Positions 5,919 to 15,198 of a stretch of DNA of 20,502 bases are shown piece by piece. The notes below the pieces were generated by a model, which made no database searches, was not told the origin of the DNA, and was given only the letters and a program-made list of their open reading frames with translations. Each line of letters opens with the position of its first letter. Position 1 is the first letter of the stretch. This DNA is from a virus. The position numbers were made by a program, and so were the translations under genes. Location: the IMG/VR virus record IMGVR_UViG_3300032323_004092, positions 1-20,502 of that record; one strand, written 5' to 3'.

Positions 5919-7277
5919 ATGCCACGTTTAAGCCTATACCGCCCAAATCGAACTCGCGATTACCAATTTTTGGACCGAACTATAAGTGAGATGTATACAG
6001 TTGGTGGCTTAGATATATTTTGCCACAAGTATCTGGGCCCGCAAACCGGTGGCGAAGATTCAGCATTTAGTGGCAATTTTGATGCCACGCAGCCCATTTA
6101 CGAAGATCAGAGTCCGCTGAACATTCAAGACTTGCTGTTGCTGGAAAACCGTGACAGAGTATACGCTCCCGACATTTATGTCATGCGTGGTGTATACCGT
6201 ACTCAAGATGTAGATTTTGACCTTACGCAGTTTGGCTTGTTTTTGAACTCTGATACCCTGTTTATTACTTTTCATTACAACGACATGATTGATACCCTGG
6301 GTCGCAAGCTCATGAACGGCGACGTCATTGAAGTGCCTAACCTTAAAGATTACAATCCTTTGAATGCGGCGCTGCCCTTGGCCTTGCCCAGATACTATGT
6401 GATACAGGATGCCAATTTTGCTTCTGAAGGCTTTAGCCAAACATGGTTGCCACACCTATGGCGTGTGAAAGCCACACCATTGACCAACGCACAAGAATAC
6501 AACAACATTTTAAACAAACCCTTTGTGGCTGAATATATTTGGGATCCCAGCGATTTTTACCCCATGGGCAGTGTGGTTAACTACGGCGATGTGTATTACA
6601 GAGCCATACAGAATGTGCCTGCTGGCACTGAGATCAACAATACAAACTACTGGACACTGTATACGCCGCCCACTATATCTGACATGCAGAGCACCAGGCC
6701 CAAAGATCAGCAAATCAATGACGACATCTTGACCCAAGCTGACGTAGAAGTTCCTCTCAGCGGGTATGACGTAGAAAAATTTTACATTGTGGCCACCACA
6801 GACGGTGGTCAGCCGGCCAACCCCAACAGTCTCACTGTTAGCGGCAACACCACTGTAGACGGCACACAAGGAGGCATGAATGTTACGCCTAAATCAGATG
6901 GCTATACCATGGGCTATCTCACAGGAGATGGCAAGGCACCCAATGGCTTGCCTGTGATTCCGGGCGTGGCTTTTCCCGCCAATCCTGCTTCGGGCGATTA
7001 CTGCCTGCGCTTGGACTACAAGCCCAATAGACTGTTTAGATATGACGGACGTCGATGGATCAAGATTGAAGAAAAAGTACGCACCAATTTGAACAATGCA
7101 CCAAGCAATCAAACTCAGCGCTCAGGCTTTGTGAACAATACATACACTACCAATACCACTGACTTGGGTGCTATACCACAGCGCCAAAGCTTGAGTCAAG
7201 CTCTCAAACCCAAAGCAGACAATGGTGATCAAGGCGGATTCTTGCCACCCAACCCACCACCACCTTTTTCGAGATAA
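5919..7277 (+). CDS. Virion structural protein, probable gp14-like neck protein with extra domains
   Basis: A 452-residue virion protein. The N-terminus (RPNRTRDYQFLDRTISEMY, VGGLDIFCHKYLGP) and the stretch FDLTQFGLFLNSDTLFITFH...GRKLMNGDVIEVP...WRVKATPL match in order the T4 gp14 neck protein (HGxDxxYxPR; SKFGL; RPxxGDLIYFP; ...FKVxxEL). The match is by pattern only, so gp14 is likely but unproven. Around residues 207-245 is an aromatic segment (YPMGSVVNYGDVYYRAIQN...YWTLY) resembling family 5/12 carbohydrate-binding modules. After residue 340 comes LRLDYKPNRLFRYDGRRW, a tail-protein motif, and a Pro-rich end (PPNPPPPFSR). ATG 5919 was chosen over 5862 because the family opening starts there. 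gp15 follows after 2 bases, supporting a neck/tail completion role. Confidence 0.6.
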   Translation: MPRLSLYRPNRTRDYQFLDRTISEMYTVGGLDIFCHKYLGPQTGGEDSAFSGNFDATQPIYEDQSPLNIQDLLLLENRDRVYAPDIYVMRGVYRTQDVDFDLTQFGLFLNSDTLFITFHYNDMIDTLGRKLMNGDVIEVPNLKDYNPLNAALPLALPRYYVIQDANFASEGFSQTWLPHLWRVKATPLTNAQEYNNILNKPFVAEYIWDPSDFYPMGSVVNYGDVYYRAIQNVPAGTEINNTNYWTLYTPPTISDMQSTRPKDQQINDDILTQADVEVPLSGYDVEKFYIVATTDGGQPANPNSLTVSGNTTVDGTQGGMNVTPKSDGYTMGYLTGDGKAPNGLPVIPGVAFPANPASGDYCLRLDYKPNRLFRYDGRRWIKIEEKVRTNLNNAPSNQTQRSGFVNNTYTTNTTDLGAIPQRQSLSQALKPKADNGDQGGFLPPNPPPPFSR

Positions 7278-7279
7278 AC

Positions 7280-8698
7280 ATGCAACAGTTCTTCTATGAT
7301 GCCCAAATACGCAGATTCCTGCTACAATTTACCAGAATCTTTTCAGGATTTCAAATTGAGTACGGCAACGAAACTGATGGCGTCAACAATGCTAGCCTGT
7401 TGCGTGTGCCTGTGCGCTACGGTGATGCCAGCCGCAATGCTCAAACCATTATACAAGAAAACTCTGCCAGCTCCTTGCCATCTACTCCGTTGATGACCTT
7501 TTATATCAACAATCTTGAATACGACCGTCCCAGAATTCAAGAACCATACTTTGTGGACAAAATCAACGTGCGCCAACGTACCTACGACACTGCCACTGAA
7601 ACCTATGAGACCACTCAGGGCAATGCGTTTACCATTGAACGCTTGATGCCTGTGCCCTACAAGCTCAGTGTCACACTGGATATTTGGACATCAAACACCA
7701 ACCAAAAGTTGCAATTGTTGGAACAGATTCTCACACTGTTTAACCCTAGCCTTGAAATACAAAACACCGACAACTATATTGACTGGTCAAGTCTCAGTGT
7801 GTTGTACCTAGATCAATTGACCTGGAGTTCTAGAACCATTCCACAAGGCACTGAAAATCCCATTGACATCGCCAGTATCAAATTCTCAATGCCCATATGG
7901 ATCTCATCTCCAGCCAAAGTTAAAAAATTGGGTGTGGTCGAGCGAATTGTGGCTGGCATATTTGATGCCAATGGTGATGCTGCGGATGCCGTCACCAACA
8001 ATGATTTACTGCTGGGAACCAGGCAAATGTTTACTCCATGGAACTACAAACTGGTGGTTATCAACAACCAGATACAGATACTGTACAATCCAACCATTGT
8101 GCCCAACGGCGACTACGACAATCTCAACCCCACTGCCATTGTGGCAGATTCTCCGCTGTTGTGGCCTGCTGTGATTTCTGCGTTTGGTGTGCTGAGACCA
8201 GGTATCAGTCAAATTCGATTGAACCAGCCAGCTATTGCTGCTCCTGATACAGCCAATCCTATCATCGGAACCATTGTGATCAATCCTGACGATGATAGAT
8301 TGGTAATTTTTACACCTGATCCTGATACCGCACCACAAAACACACTGGCGCCTATTGATGCTATCATTGATCCTAGACTCAGTGGGCCAGGAGCAGGGTT
8401 ACCAACACCTGTTACAGGAGTACGATATTTGTTAACAGAAGGCACAGGCTATTTTGACAATGTGGACAATCCCACTGCGTGGGACGGCACAAGCGGTCAA
8501 CCACTGATTGCTAACGCCAATGACATCATTGAGTGGAACGGCACACGTTGGAGAGTGGTTTTTGTCAGCCAGGACGAAACTGCTGTGCAGTATGTAACCA
8601 ACATAACTACTGGCACACAGTATGAATGGACTGGCGAACAATGGATAAAAAGCTATCAAGGAGTGTACCCACCTGGAGCATGGAGCCTGGTACTGTAA
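7280..8698 (+). CDS. gp15: Tail sheath stabiliser and completion protein, T4 gp15-like
   Basis: In T4, gp15 forms the hexameric terminator at the head-proximal end of the tail and contacts gp14. This 472-residue protein opens MQQFFYDAQIRRFLLQF, FSGFQIEYG and LLRVPVRYGDASR, matching T4 gp15 (FYNSSFRRYxxLxGDLFSNIQI...RVPITYA). It continues with PYKLSVTLDIWTSN, LLEQILTLFNPSLEIQ and SSRTIPQGTENPIDIASI, the equivalents of the gp15 core (YELSIFTR...QIVEQILPYFQP). T4 gp15 is 272 residues; the extra ~200 here form a C-terminal extension with NDIIEWNGTRWRVVF and QYEWTGEQWIKS, aromatic beta-rich motifs. The start lies 2 bases after the upstream stop, with a weak GAG ribosome site. It overlaps the Nudix gene by 19 bases. 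Confidence 0.82.
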   Translation: MQQFFYDAQIRRFLLQFTRIFSGFQIEYGNETDGVNNASLLRVPVRYGDASRNAQTIIQENSASSLPSTPLMTFYINNLEYDRPRIQEPYFVDKINVRQRTYDTATETYETTQGNAFTIERLMPVPYKLSVTLDIWTSNTNQKLQLLEQILTLFNPSLEIQNTDNYIDWSSLSVLYLDQLTWSSRTIPQGTENPIDIASIKFSMPIWISSPAKVKKLGVVERIVAGIFDANGDAADAVTNNDLLLGTRQMFTPWNYKLVVINNQIQILYNPTIVPNGDYDNLNPTAIVADSPLLWPAVISAFGVLRPGISQIRLNQPAIAAPDTANPIIGTIVINPDDDRLVIFTPDPDTAPQNTLAPIDAIIDPRLSGPGAGLPTPVTGVRYLLTEGTGYFDNVDNPTAWDGTSGQPLIANANDIIEWNGTRWRVVFVSQDETAVQYVTNITTGTQYEWTGEQWIKSYQGVYPPGAWSLVL

Positions 8699-9120
8699 AA
8701 GCAGTAGGTGTTTGGTTTTTGGCTCGTGAAACTGGGCGCTACCTTTACCTGCTGCGCAACGACCCCAAACATCCAGGCACATGGGGCCTGCCTGGAGGCA
8801 AAGTTGAGCCTGGCGAAACACTGCTTGGTGGTATGGAACGAGAATGCGTGGAAGAACTGGGACATTTTCCACAATACCGCAGACTAATTCCTCTCGAAAA
8901 ATTTACATCAGCTGACAATGTATTTGAATATCACACTTGGGTTTGTGTGCTGGATCACGAGTTTGTGCCCATACTTAACGACGAGCATGTTGGTTATGCC
9001 TGGATCAATGCTGGCACATGGCCTAGGCCCATGCACCCAGGACTGTGGAACACAGTGAATATTGACACTGTACAACAAAAACTGGCCAGTGTGGAGAGCA
9101 CAGAGTTGGCTAGTTTATAG
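8680..9120 (+). CDS. Nudix hydrolase
   Basis: It hydrolyses a nucleoside diphosphate linked to another moiety, with Mg2+ bound by the Nudix box. The box is complete at residues 40-62: G-x5-E-x7-R-E-C-V-E-E-L-G-H. Upstream lie AVGVWFLARETGRYLYLLRN and GTWGLPGG, the family's usual first strands. The 146-residue length is normal for a single-domain Nudix protein. Possible roles are cleaning oxidised nucleotides, ADP-ribose turnover or mRNA decapping like T4 NudE; substrate cannot be assigned. ATG 8680 was chosen because the fold starts right after it. A longer in-frame start at 8626 lies deep in gp15 and has no ribosome site. The stop codon directly abuts that of the convergent giant fibre gene (TTA|TAG at 9115-9120). 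Confidence 0.88.
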   Translation: MEPGTVKAVGVWFLARETGRYLYLLRNDPKHPGTWGLPGGKVEPGETLLGGMERECVEELGHFPQYRRLIPLEKFTSADNVFEYHTWVCVLDHEFVPILNDEHVGYAWINAGTWPRPMHPGLWNTVNIDTVQQKLASVESTELASL

Positions 9121-12100
9121 TCTGCCAACCACAACTTCAATAATTCCTGATTCTCCGGTGAAGTTTTCCAAAGCTTTGCCAATCACAGAGCCCATGGCTG
9201 GTGTAGCACAGGCCTGTGCAGCACCATTGCCTGCTGACACCATCATGTCGCCTTTGCGCACATTGCCCACCACAGATGTTGGCACACGACCAGTCAACGC
9301 CACAATAGCTACATTGGGTGCATTGAGTCCTGCATTCATCACATGAGCAGGATTGGTAGAAACTACGCCAGCAATTCTTGTGTCTCCAATTTCAGTGGCC
9401 CGAGTCACTTCATCTGATCCGCCAAACACCAACACAGTGCCCGGAGCATAGGTAGCATCACTTGCATATTCTTCTGCCAAGTCAGCATACCGTGCGGTAG
9501 TAGCAGTTGCAGTAATAACGTTAGCCGTAAAGTTTCCACTTGCATCACGTGCAACAATTGCACCAGCTGTGTTGGCTGATGTAGCTGTTGATCCCAGAGT
9601 GATAGCACCAGTTGATGCATTGACTGTGATTCCGCCACCACCTGTCAGACTCAATACACCAGTGTTGGTAATAGTAACACCTGTGCTGCCGTTGTAGCTG
9701 GTACCGCCTAGGCCTGTGCCAATAGTGAGTGTACCTGTAGCTGTGGCTGTTACGGTACCTGATCCGCCTAGAGCAATTGAAACACCGTTAACTGTCAAAG
9801 ACGCATTGGCCAAACGTGCTTGTGCCAGTGTACCTGATGAGATGTTTGTGGCATTGATGCCGGTAACGTTAGCGCCTGATCCGTTGAGCGTACCAATGAA
9901 GTTGCCTGAAGTTGTATTACCAGTCACTGCCAAACTACTCAGTGTACCCACAGATGTAATATTGGGCTGTGACGCACTGGTTACTGTGGCAGCAGTGCCT
10001 GCTGATCCTGTGACACTGATTGACCAGGTGCCCGATGCACCAGCACCACCAGTACTAGGCGCACCCACAGAGTTGTAACTTATTGTTCTAGCTGTTCCGC
10101 CATTGAACTGTGTGCCACTGGCATCACCACTGCCAGCATTGCTAAAAGTCAGTGCCGCAGGAGTACTTGCGGTAATAGTAACCGAACCACCCAGTGATAT
10201 TGCAATACCATTGACTGTGACAGCACTGTTGGCCAAAGCACCATTGGGTATTGATGTCAACCCAGCACCTGATCCATTGAATTGTGATCCAGTGATTTGA
10301 CCAGTGGCAGATATCAAGCCAGCAGTACGCAAGTTACCACCATCAATGTTGCCAGACACACTCAAACTACTGAGTATGCCCACAGATGTAATGTTGGGTT
10401 GTGCAGCAGTGGTCACAGTGCCTGCTGATGTAGCAAAAGTAGCATTGGCCACGGTACCAGTGACATTGCCACCTGGGATGGATGTCAGTCCTGCACCTGA
10501 TCCATTGAACTGACTACCAGTGACTTGACCAGTGGCAGATATCAAGCCAGCAGTACGTAGGTTGCCGCCATCGATGTTGCTGGTAACAGAAACCGTGGTG
10601 CCTGTGTGCGTGGTAGCATTGACGTTTGCACCACCCAATATGTTGCCACCTGTAATGTTACCAGTTGCTGAAACTTGTCCAACAGTGCGTAAATTACCGC
10701 CATCGATGTTGCCAGACACACTCAAACTGGTCAATGTACCCAATGAAGTAATATTGGTTTGAGCTGCTGTACCAATGGTACCAAAGTAAGTAGATGCTGT
10801 GATATTGCCACTGGCACTCATGCGACCAATGTTTACATTGCCAGTGCCGTTGGGCGTGAGCACAATATTGGCATTGGTTGCTGTGGTTTGAATGTCAAGT
10901 TGTGCTGAATCTAAGATTGCTCCACTTAGCAATATGTTGCCAGCAGTGATATTGCCAGTGCTCACTGACAAATTACCACCAGTGATGTTGCCTGTCGCAC
11001 TGACCTGACCACTAGTTAAAATATTTCCACCAGTGACGTTACCTGTGGCTGATACTCCTGCTGCTGTGTTGACATTACCAGCAGCACTAACTTGTCCAGC
11101 GGTTAAGATATTGCCACCTGTGATGTTGGCAGTGGCAGATACCTGACCAGCGGTGCGTAAGTTGCCGCCATCAATGTTGCCAGTGGCAGTGACCAATCCA
11201 GCGGTGCGTAAGTTGCCGCCATCAATGTTGCCAGTGGCAGTGACCAATCCAGCGGTACTCAAGTTACCACCAATGACGTTCCCTACCGCAGTGACCAATC
11301 CAGTGGTGGTTAAATTGCCGCCCAGCACATTGGCAGTGGTAATGATATTGCTAGTATTGGTACCAGATGCCAAATAGCTGGCAACCTGAGCATTAGAATA
11401 ACCTGCTGGCAGACCAGTGAGTTGGCTACCATTGCCTAATATAAACGCAGCAGACACATTGCCTGAAGTCGACACTGCTCCTGTGCTCAACAAATTGCCA
11501 CCATTGACGTTGCCTGACACAGACAACGAACCCAGTGTGCCAACAGCCGTAATTTGAGTCTGGCTAGAATTTACAGAAAAAGTGGTGCCAGTGAGTGTGA
11601 GCCCAGTGCCTGCGGTATATGTGCCAGCACCAGAAAACTGAGTAAATGCAATGTTGTTGCCAGCTAGACCAATATTAGATACTGAAGTAGTTTGTACCCA
11701 ACCAGTGTTGGCATAAGTGGCACCTAACTCTACAAACATAAAATCGCCAGCCTCAACTTCTGGCGGCGTATCATAATCTGTAGCTCTGGTAATAACTGTG
11801 GCATTGCTCCACACATACACACCGTTGGTCACAGCATTGGCTTCGTTGAATACCAAAATTCTGGTGCCAGCCACCTGTACATTCACTGTGTCAATAAGAT
11901 TAAACGAACCAGTTGTGGCCAACGTGGCTCCAATACCGTTGGTACCGTTGTTGTAGGTAATGGTACCACCGCTGATATTGGCCAAAGTGTTAGGAGTGGC
12001 AACTTTGACTGCATCATGAATGTTCAATCCGCTGACAAAATTGTCTACATATGATTTGTTGACTGCATCGCCTTCTTGCACTGGCGATGGAACATTGTTG

Positions 12101-15100
12101 ATATACCGGTCTTTGACATCAATATTGCCAGTGGCACTCAACACTATATTACCAGTGGATACTAACGTCAGTTCTGTACCTGTAATTCGATTGGTATTGA
12201 CATTGCCACCAGACAAATTGCCTGTAGCTGACACTTGACCAGGTGTTGTAACATTGCCAGCTGCTACATTGCCAGAGGCAGACACTTGCCCAGGTGTGCT
12301 AACATTGCCAGCAGCCACATTGCCAGTTGCACTAACTTGACCAGGTGTTGTGACATTGCCAGCTGCAATATTGCCGCCTGCTGATACTTGTCCAGATGAG
12401 CTAATATTACCAGCAGCAACATTAGCAGGTGTTGTGACATTGCCAGTTGCACTAACTTGTCCTGGTGTTGTGACGTTGCCAGCTACAACATTGGCTGTTG
12501 CGCTGAATGTGGTTGCAGTTATGACATTGGCGCCAGTGATGTTGCCACCTGATCCACTGGTTGAAATGTTTCCACCAGTGATGTTGCCTGTGGCCGAAAT
12601 CAAACCACCTGTGATCAAGTTACCTGATGTGGTATTACCTGTTACTGTAAGTGCAGTCAGTGTACCAACACTTGTGATATTGGGCTGTGCGTTTGTGGTC
12701 ACGGTGGCAGCGGTTGTAGCTGATGCTACAGTACCTGTGACGTTGGCACCTGGGATACTTGTCAGGCCTGCACCAGACCCAAAATATGTTGCGGCTGTGA
12801 TGTTTCCTGACGCACTAACACGCCCAACGTTGACGTTACCTGTGCCATTGGGTGTAAGCACAATGTTGGCGTTGGCAGCTGAGGTCTGTATATCCAACTG
12901 AGTCGAATCAATGATAGCACCACTCAATATCAGGTTACCACCAGTGATGTTGCCTGTGCTCACAGTCAAACTGGTACCAGTTATGTTTGCACCTGTAACA
13001 CCACCAGCTGCTGAAATCAAACCACCTGTCAGCAGGTTTCCGCCAGTTATATTGCCTGAGACTGAAACTGTGGTGCCAGTCAAGTTACCAACATGGGTAC
13101 CAATAATGTTGCCGCCAGTAATGTTGCCAGTGGCTGATACGCCTGATGCTGTGTTGACATTGCCTGTAGCTGTTATTAATCCAGCAGTGTTAATGTTTCC
13201 ACCATTAATGTTACCAGTAGCAGTGACCAACCCAGCTGTGTTAATGTTACCACCAGTGATGTTACCAGTAGCAGACACACCTGATGCTGTGTTCACATTG
13301 CCAGTGGCAGTGACCAATCCAGCTGTTCTTAAATTACCACCATCAATGTTGCCAGTGGCAGTGATCAAACCAGTTGTTCTTAAATTGCCAGCCTGAACAT
13401 TTCCAGTGGCTGACACACCTGCTGCTGTGTTTACATTACCAGTGGCACTGACTTGTCCAGGAGTGTTGACATTACCAGCAGTTGCATTGCCAGTGGCACT
13501 GACCAATCCAGTTGTTCTTAAATTACCACCATCAATGTTGCCAGTGGCACTGATCAAGCCAGTTGAGCTCAGTGTACTCCCTGTGATTGTGGTGCCAGTG
13601 ATAGTACCAGCAGCAGATACCAAACCACCTGTGAGCAAATTACCAGTTGTGGTATTACCAGTTACGCTCAATGATGCAAGTGTTCCAACACTGACTGCTT
13701 GAACTCCTGTGAGCTGGCTGCCGTTACCAAGGAAAAAGTTACCAGAAATGTTGCCAGTGGCAGTGATCAATCCAGCAGTGGCGACATTACCGCCTGTGAT
13801 ATTGCCTGTGGCAGTGACCGTAGTACCTTGTACCAGTGCTGCACTGATCAAGTTACCACCATCAATGTTACCTGACACACTCACTGTGGTACCAGTCAAA
13901 CTGGTTGCGTTGACATTGGCTCCACCTAGGATGTTGCCGCCGGTGATGTTGCCAGTGGTGCTGATATTGCCAGTGCCCACAATGCCCACAGTGTTGACAT
14001 TGCCAGTTGAGCTCAATGTGGAACCAGTTATTGCAGCACCGGTGATGTTACCAGCAGCTGATACCAGTCCAGCGGTAACCAAATTAGCACCTGATATGTT
14101 GCCAGTAGCGCTCAAACTACTACCTGTTATTGTTCCAGCAGCAGATATTGCCGCATTTGAGTTAAGGTTGCCAGCAATCAAATTGCCATTCAATGATGCT
14201 CCACCAGAAACTGACACTGACAATGAAGAAGTATCAACTATGGTTAAGTTTAACGCTTGTAATCTTCCATTGGTGGTAATATTACCAGCACTTGCGTTGG
14301 CAAGAATAGCCAAGTTGCCACCAGAAATGTTACCAGTTGCAGAAATCAAACCAGCTGTGGTTACGTTGCCGCTTACAACATTGCCAGTTACCGAAACAGT
14401 GGTACCTGTGTGAGTGGTTGCGTTGACATTGGCTCCACCTAGGATATTGCCGCCAGTTATGTTGCCTGCTGCTGAAATCAATCCACCTGTTAGCAGATTG
14501 CCACCAGTAACGTTGCCAGTCACTGATACAGTGTTGCCCACACTGGTAACCACTGGCACACCATCAACTAACAGACTGGTTGATGTTGCACTGAGAGTTA
14601 CATTACCTAAAAATATACTGCTGTTGGACAACCACAGATCATTGAATCGTTTATCGGACTGACCCAAATCGTAAGTGATATTGGCAGTGGGCACAATGTT
14701 GCCCGTAACATTCACGTTAGCTGCATTAATGTTGCCAGACACACTGGCCAATCCATTTAGATACAGACCAGCTGTTGCAAAAACTGCAACGTTTGATGTG
14801 CCAGCCACACTGACGTTTGCATTGCCATTGGCAGTTTGAATTTCTATTGATGTGGTACCGTTGATGATTCTATCACCAACAATGTTGCCACTCAGCGATG
14901 CATTACCAGTTACAGTAAGATCACCGTTGATCACTGCACTGTTGGCAGTGATGTTATTGGCTCCTACATTTCCTGTAGTAACAAACGCACCATTGGAAAT
15001 CAAGTTACCGCCAGTTATGTTGCCTGCTGCTGACAAAATGCCAGACAATGAAATATTTGAACCAGTTATGTTACCAGTGTTTGATATTCCACTTTGGCTT

Positions 15101-15180
15101 AGATCTAAAAAGTCGCCAGCTGGCAACTCGTTTATTGTATTTGCGGCTGCATTTGCTATCAGTGGGAAAAAATTTGCCAT
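9115..15180 (-). CDS. Giant Gly-Asn-repeat fibre protein with conserved C-terminal domain
   Basis: A fibre-type virion protein of about 2020 residues. It opens MANFFPLIANAAANTINELP; around 150-200 is ITYDLGQSDKRFNDLWLSNS...LGNVTLS, a motif common in aquatic phage fibres. Most of the protein is Gly-Asn repeat (ATGNITGGNLxTxGLVS) with a 17-residue period, interrupted by GNGSQLTG / GSGAGLTSIP motifs and by a duplicated LDIQTTATNANIVLTPNGTGNV block. About 1025-1195 is a non-repeat domain (VNKSYVD...GTRILVFNEA...NGVYVWSNATVITRA...WVQTT) found in phage tail proteins. The last ~125 residues (YADLAEEYASDATYAPGTVLVFGG...VAIVALTGRVPTSVVG) form a conserved tip-like domain, candidate receptor-binding or assembly/chaperone element. 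AGGATGG precedes ATG 15180; a late box lies 18 bases upstream. Its exact structural role is inferred. Confidence 0.8.
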   Translation of the reverse strand: MANFFPLIANAAANTINELPAGDFLDLSQSGISNTGNITGSNISLSGILSAAGNITGGNLISNGAFVTTGNVGANNITANSAVINGDLTVTGNASLSGNIVGDRIINGTTSIEIQTANGNANVSVAGTSNVAVFATAGLYLNGLASVSGNINAANVNVTGNIVPTANITYDLGQSDKRFNDLWLSNSSIFLGNVTLSATSTSLLVDGVPVVTSVGNTVSVTGNVTGGNLLTGGLISAAGNITGGNILGGANVNATTHTGTTVSVTGNVVSGNVTTAGLISATGNISGGNLAILANASAGNITTNGRLQALNLTIVDTSSLSVSVSGGASLNGNLIAGNLNSNAAISAAGTITGSSLSATGNISGANLVTAGLVSAAGNITGAAITGSTLSSTGNVNTVGIVGTGNISTTGNITGGNILGGANVNATSLTGTTVSVSGNIDGGNLISAALVQGTTVTATGNITGGNVATAGLITATGNISGNFFLGNGSQLTGVQAVSVGTLASLSVTGNTTTGNLLTGGLVSAAGTITGTTITGSTLSSTGLISATGNIDGGNLRTTGLVSATGNATAGNVNTPGQVSATGNVNTAAGVSATGNVQAGNLRTTGLITATGNIDGGNLRTAGLVTATGNVNTASGVSATGNITGGNINTAGLVTATGNINGGNINTAGLITATGNVNTASGVSATGNITGGNIIGTHVGNLTGTTVSVSGNITGGNLLTGGLISAAGGVTGANITGTSLTVSTGNITGGNLILSGAIIDSTQLDIQTSAANANIVLTPNGTGNVNVGRVSASGNITAATYFGSGAGLTSIPGANVTGTVASATTAATVTTNAQPNITSVGTLTALTVTGNTTSGNLITGGLISATGNITGGNISTSGSGGNITGANVITATTFSATANVVAGNVTTPGQVSATGNVTTPANVAAGNISSSGQVSAGGNIAAGNVTTPGQVSATGNVAAGNVSTPGQVSASGNVAAGNVTTPGQVSATGNLSGGNVNTNRITGTELTLVSTGNIVLSATGNIDVKDRYINNVPSPVQEGDAVNKSYVDNFVSGLNIHDAVKVATPNTLANISGGTITYNNGTNGIGATLATTGSFNLIDTVNVQVAGTRILVFNEANAVTNGVYVWSNATVITRATDYDTPPEVEAGDFMFVELGATYANTGWVQTTSVSNIGLAGNNIAFTQFSGAGTYTAGTGLTLTGTTFSVNSSQTQITAVGTLGSLSVSGNVNGGNLLSTGAVSTSGNVSAAFILGNGSQLTGLPAGYSNAQVASYLASGTNTSNIITTANVLGGNLTTTGLVTAVGNVIGGNLSTAGLVTATGNIDGGNLRTAGLVTATGNIDGGNLRTAGQVSATANITGGNILTAGQVSAAGNVNTAAGVSATGNVTGGNILTSGQVSATGNITGGNLSVSTGNITAGNILLSGAILDSAQLDIQTTATNANIVLTPNGTGNVNIGRMSASGNITASTYFGTIGTAAQTNITSLGTLTSLSVSGNIDGGNLRTVGQVSATGNITGGNILGGANVNATTHTGTTVSVTSNIDGGNLRTAGLISATGQVTGSQFNGSGAGLTSIPGGNVTGTVANATFATSAGTVTTAAQPNITSVGILSSLSVSGNIDGGNLRTAGLISATGQITGSQFNGSGAGLTSIPNGALANSAVTVNGIAISLGGSVTITASTPAALTFSNAGSGDASGTQFNGGTARTISYNSVGAPSTGGAGASGTWSISVTGSAGTAATVTSASQPNITSVGTLSSLAVTGNTTSGNFIGTLNGSGANVTGINATNISSGTLAQARLANASLTVNGVSIALGGSGTVTATATGTLTIGTGLGGTSYNGSTGVTITNTGVLSLTGGGGITVNASTGAITLGSTATSANTAGAIVARDASGNFTANVITATATTARYADLAEEYASDATYAPGTVLVFGGSDEVTRATEIGDTRIAGVVSTNPAHVMNAGLNAPNVAIVALTGRVPTSVVGNVRKGDMMVSAGNGAAQACATPAMGSVIGKALENFTGESGIIEVVVGRL
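11147..11248 (-). repeat. Perfect 51-bp tandem duplication inside the giant fibre gene
   Basis: Two copies of a 51-base unit (11147-11197 and 11198-11248) are identical by my base-by-base reading. A third, degenerate copy follows from 11249. The unit encodes one 17-residue turn of the Gly-Asn repeat. Exact identity, including wobble positions, indicates a recent duplication against a background of older diverged units. Confidence 0.85.
12232..12435 (-). repeat. Four-unit 51-bp repeat array inside the giant fibre gene
   Basis: Units begin at 12232, 12283, 12334 and 12385, exactly 51 bases apart, each containing (plus strand) a CTTGnCCAG-like start and ACATTGCCAGC-like centre. Translated on the minus strand they give GQVSATGNVAAGNVTTP-type 17-mers with a conserved Pro. 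The units differ mainly at silent or conservative positions. Confidence 0.8.
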
Positions 15181-15198
15181 TGGTCCATCCTAGTTTGA

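Noticed and set aside
8626-8679. Longer N-terminus for the Nudix gene
   Set aside because: The extra 18 residues are the out-of-frame reading of gp15's conserved C-terminus, and no ribosome site precedes 8626.
9115-15180. Repeat array as a possible CRISPR or non-coding satellite
   Set aside because: Units are multiples of three, stay in one open frame, vary mostly at silent positions and lack unique spacers; they are protein repeats.
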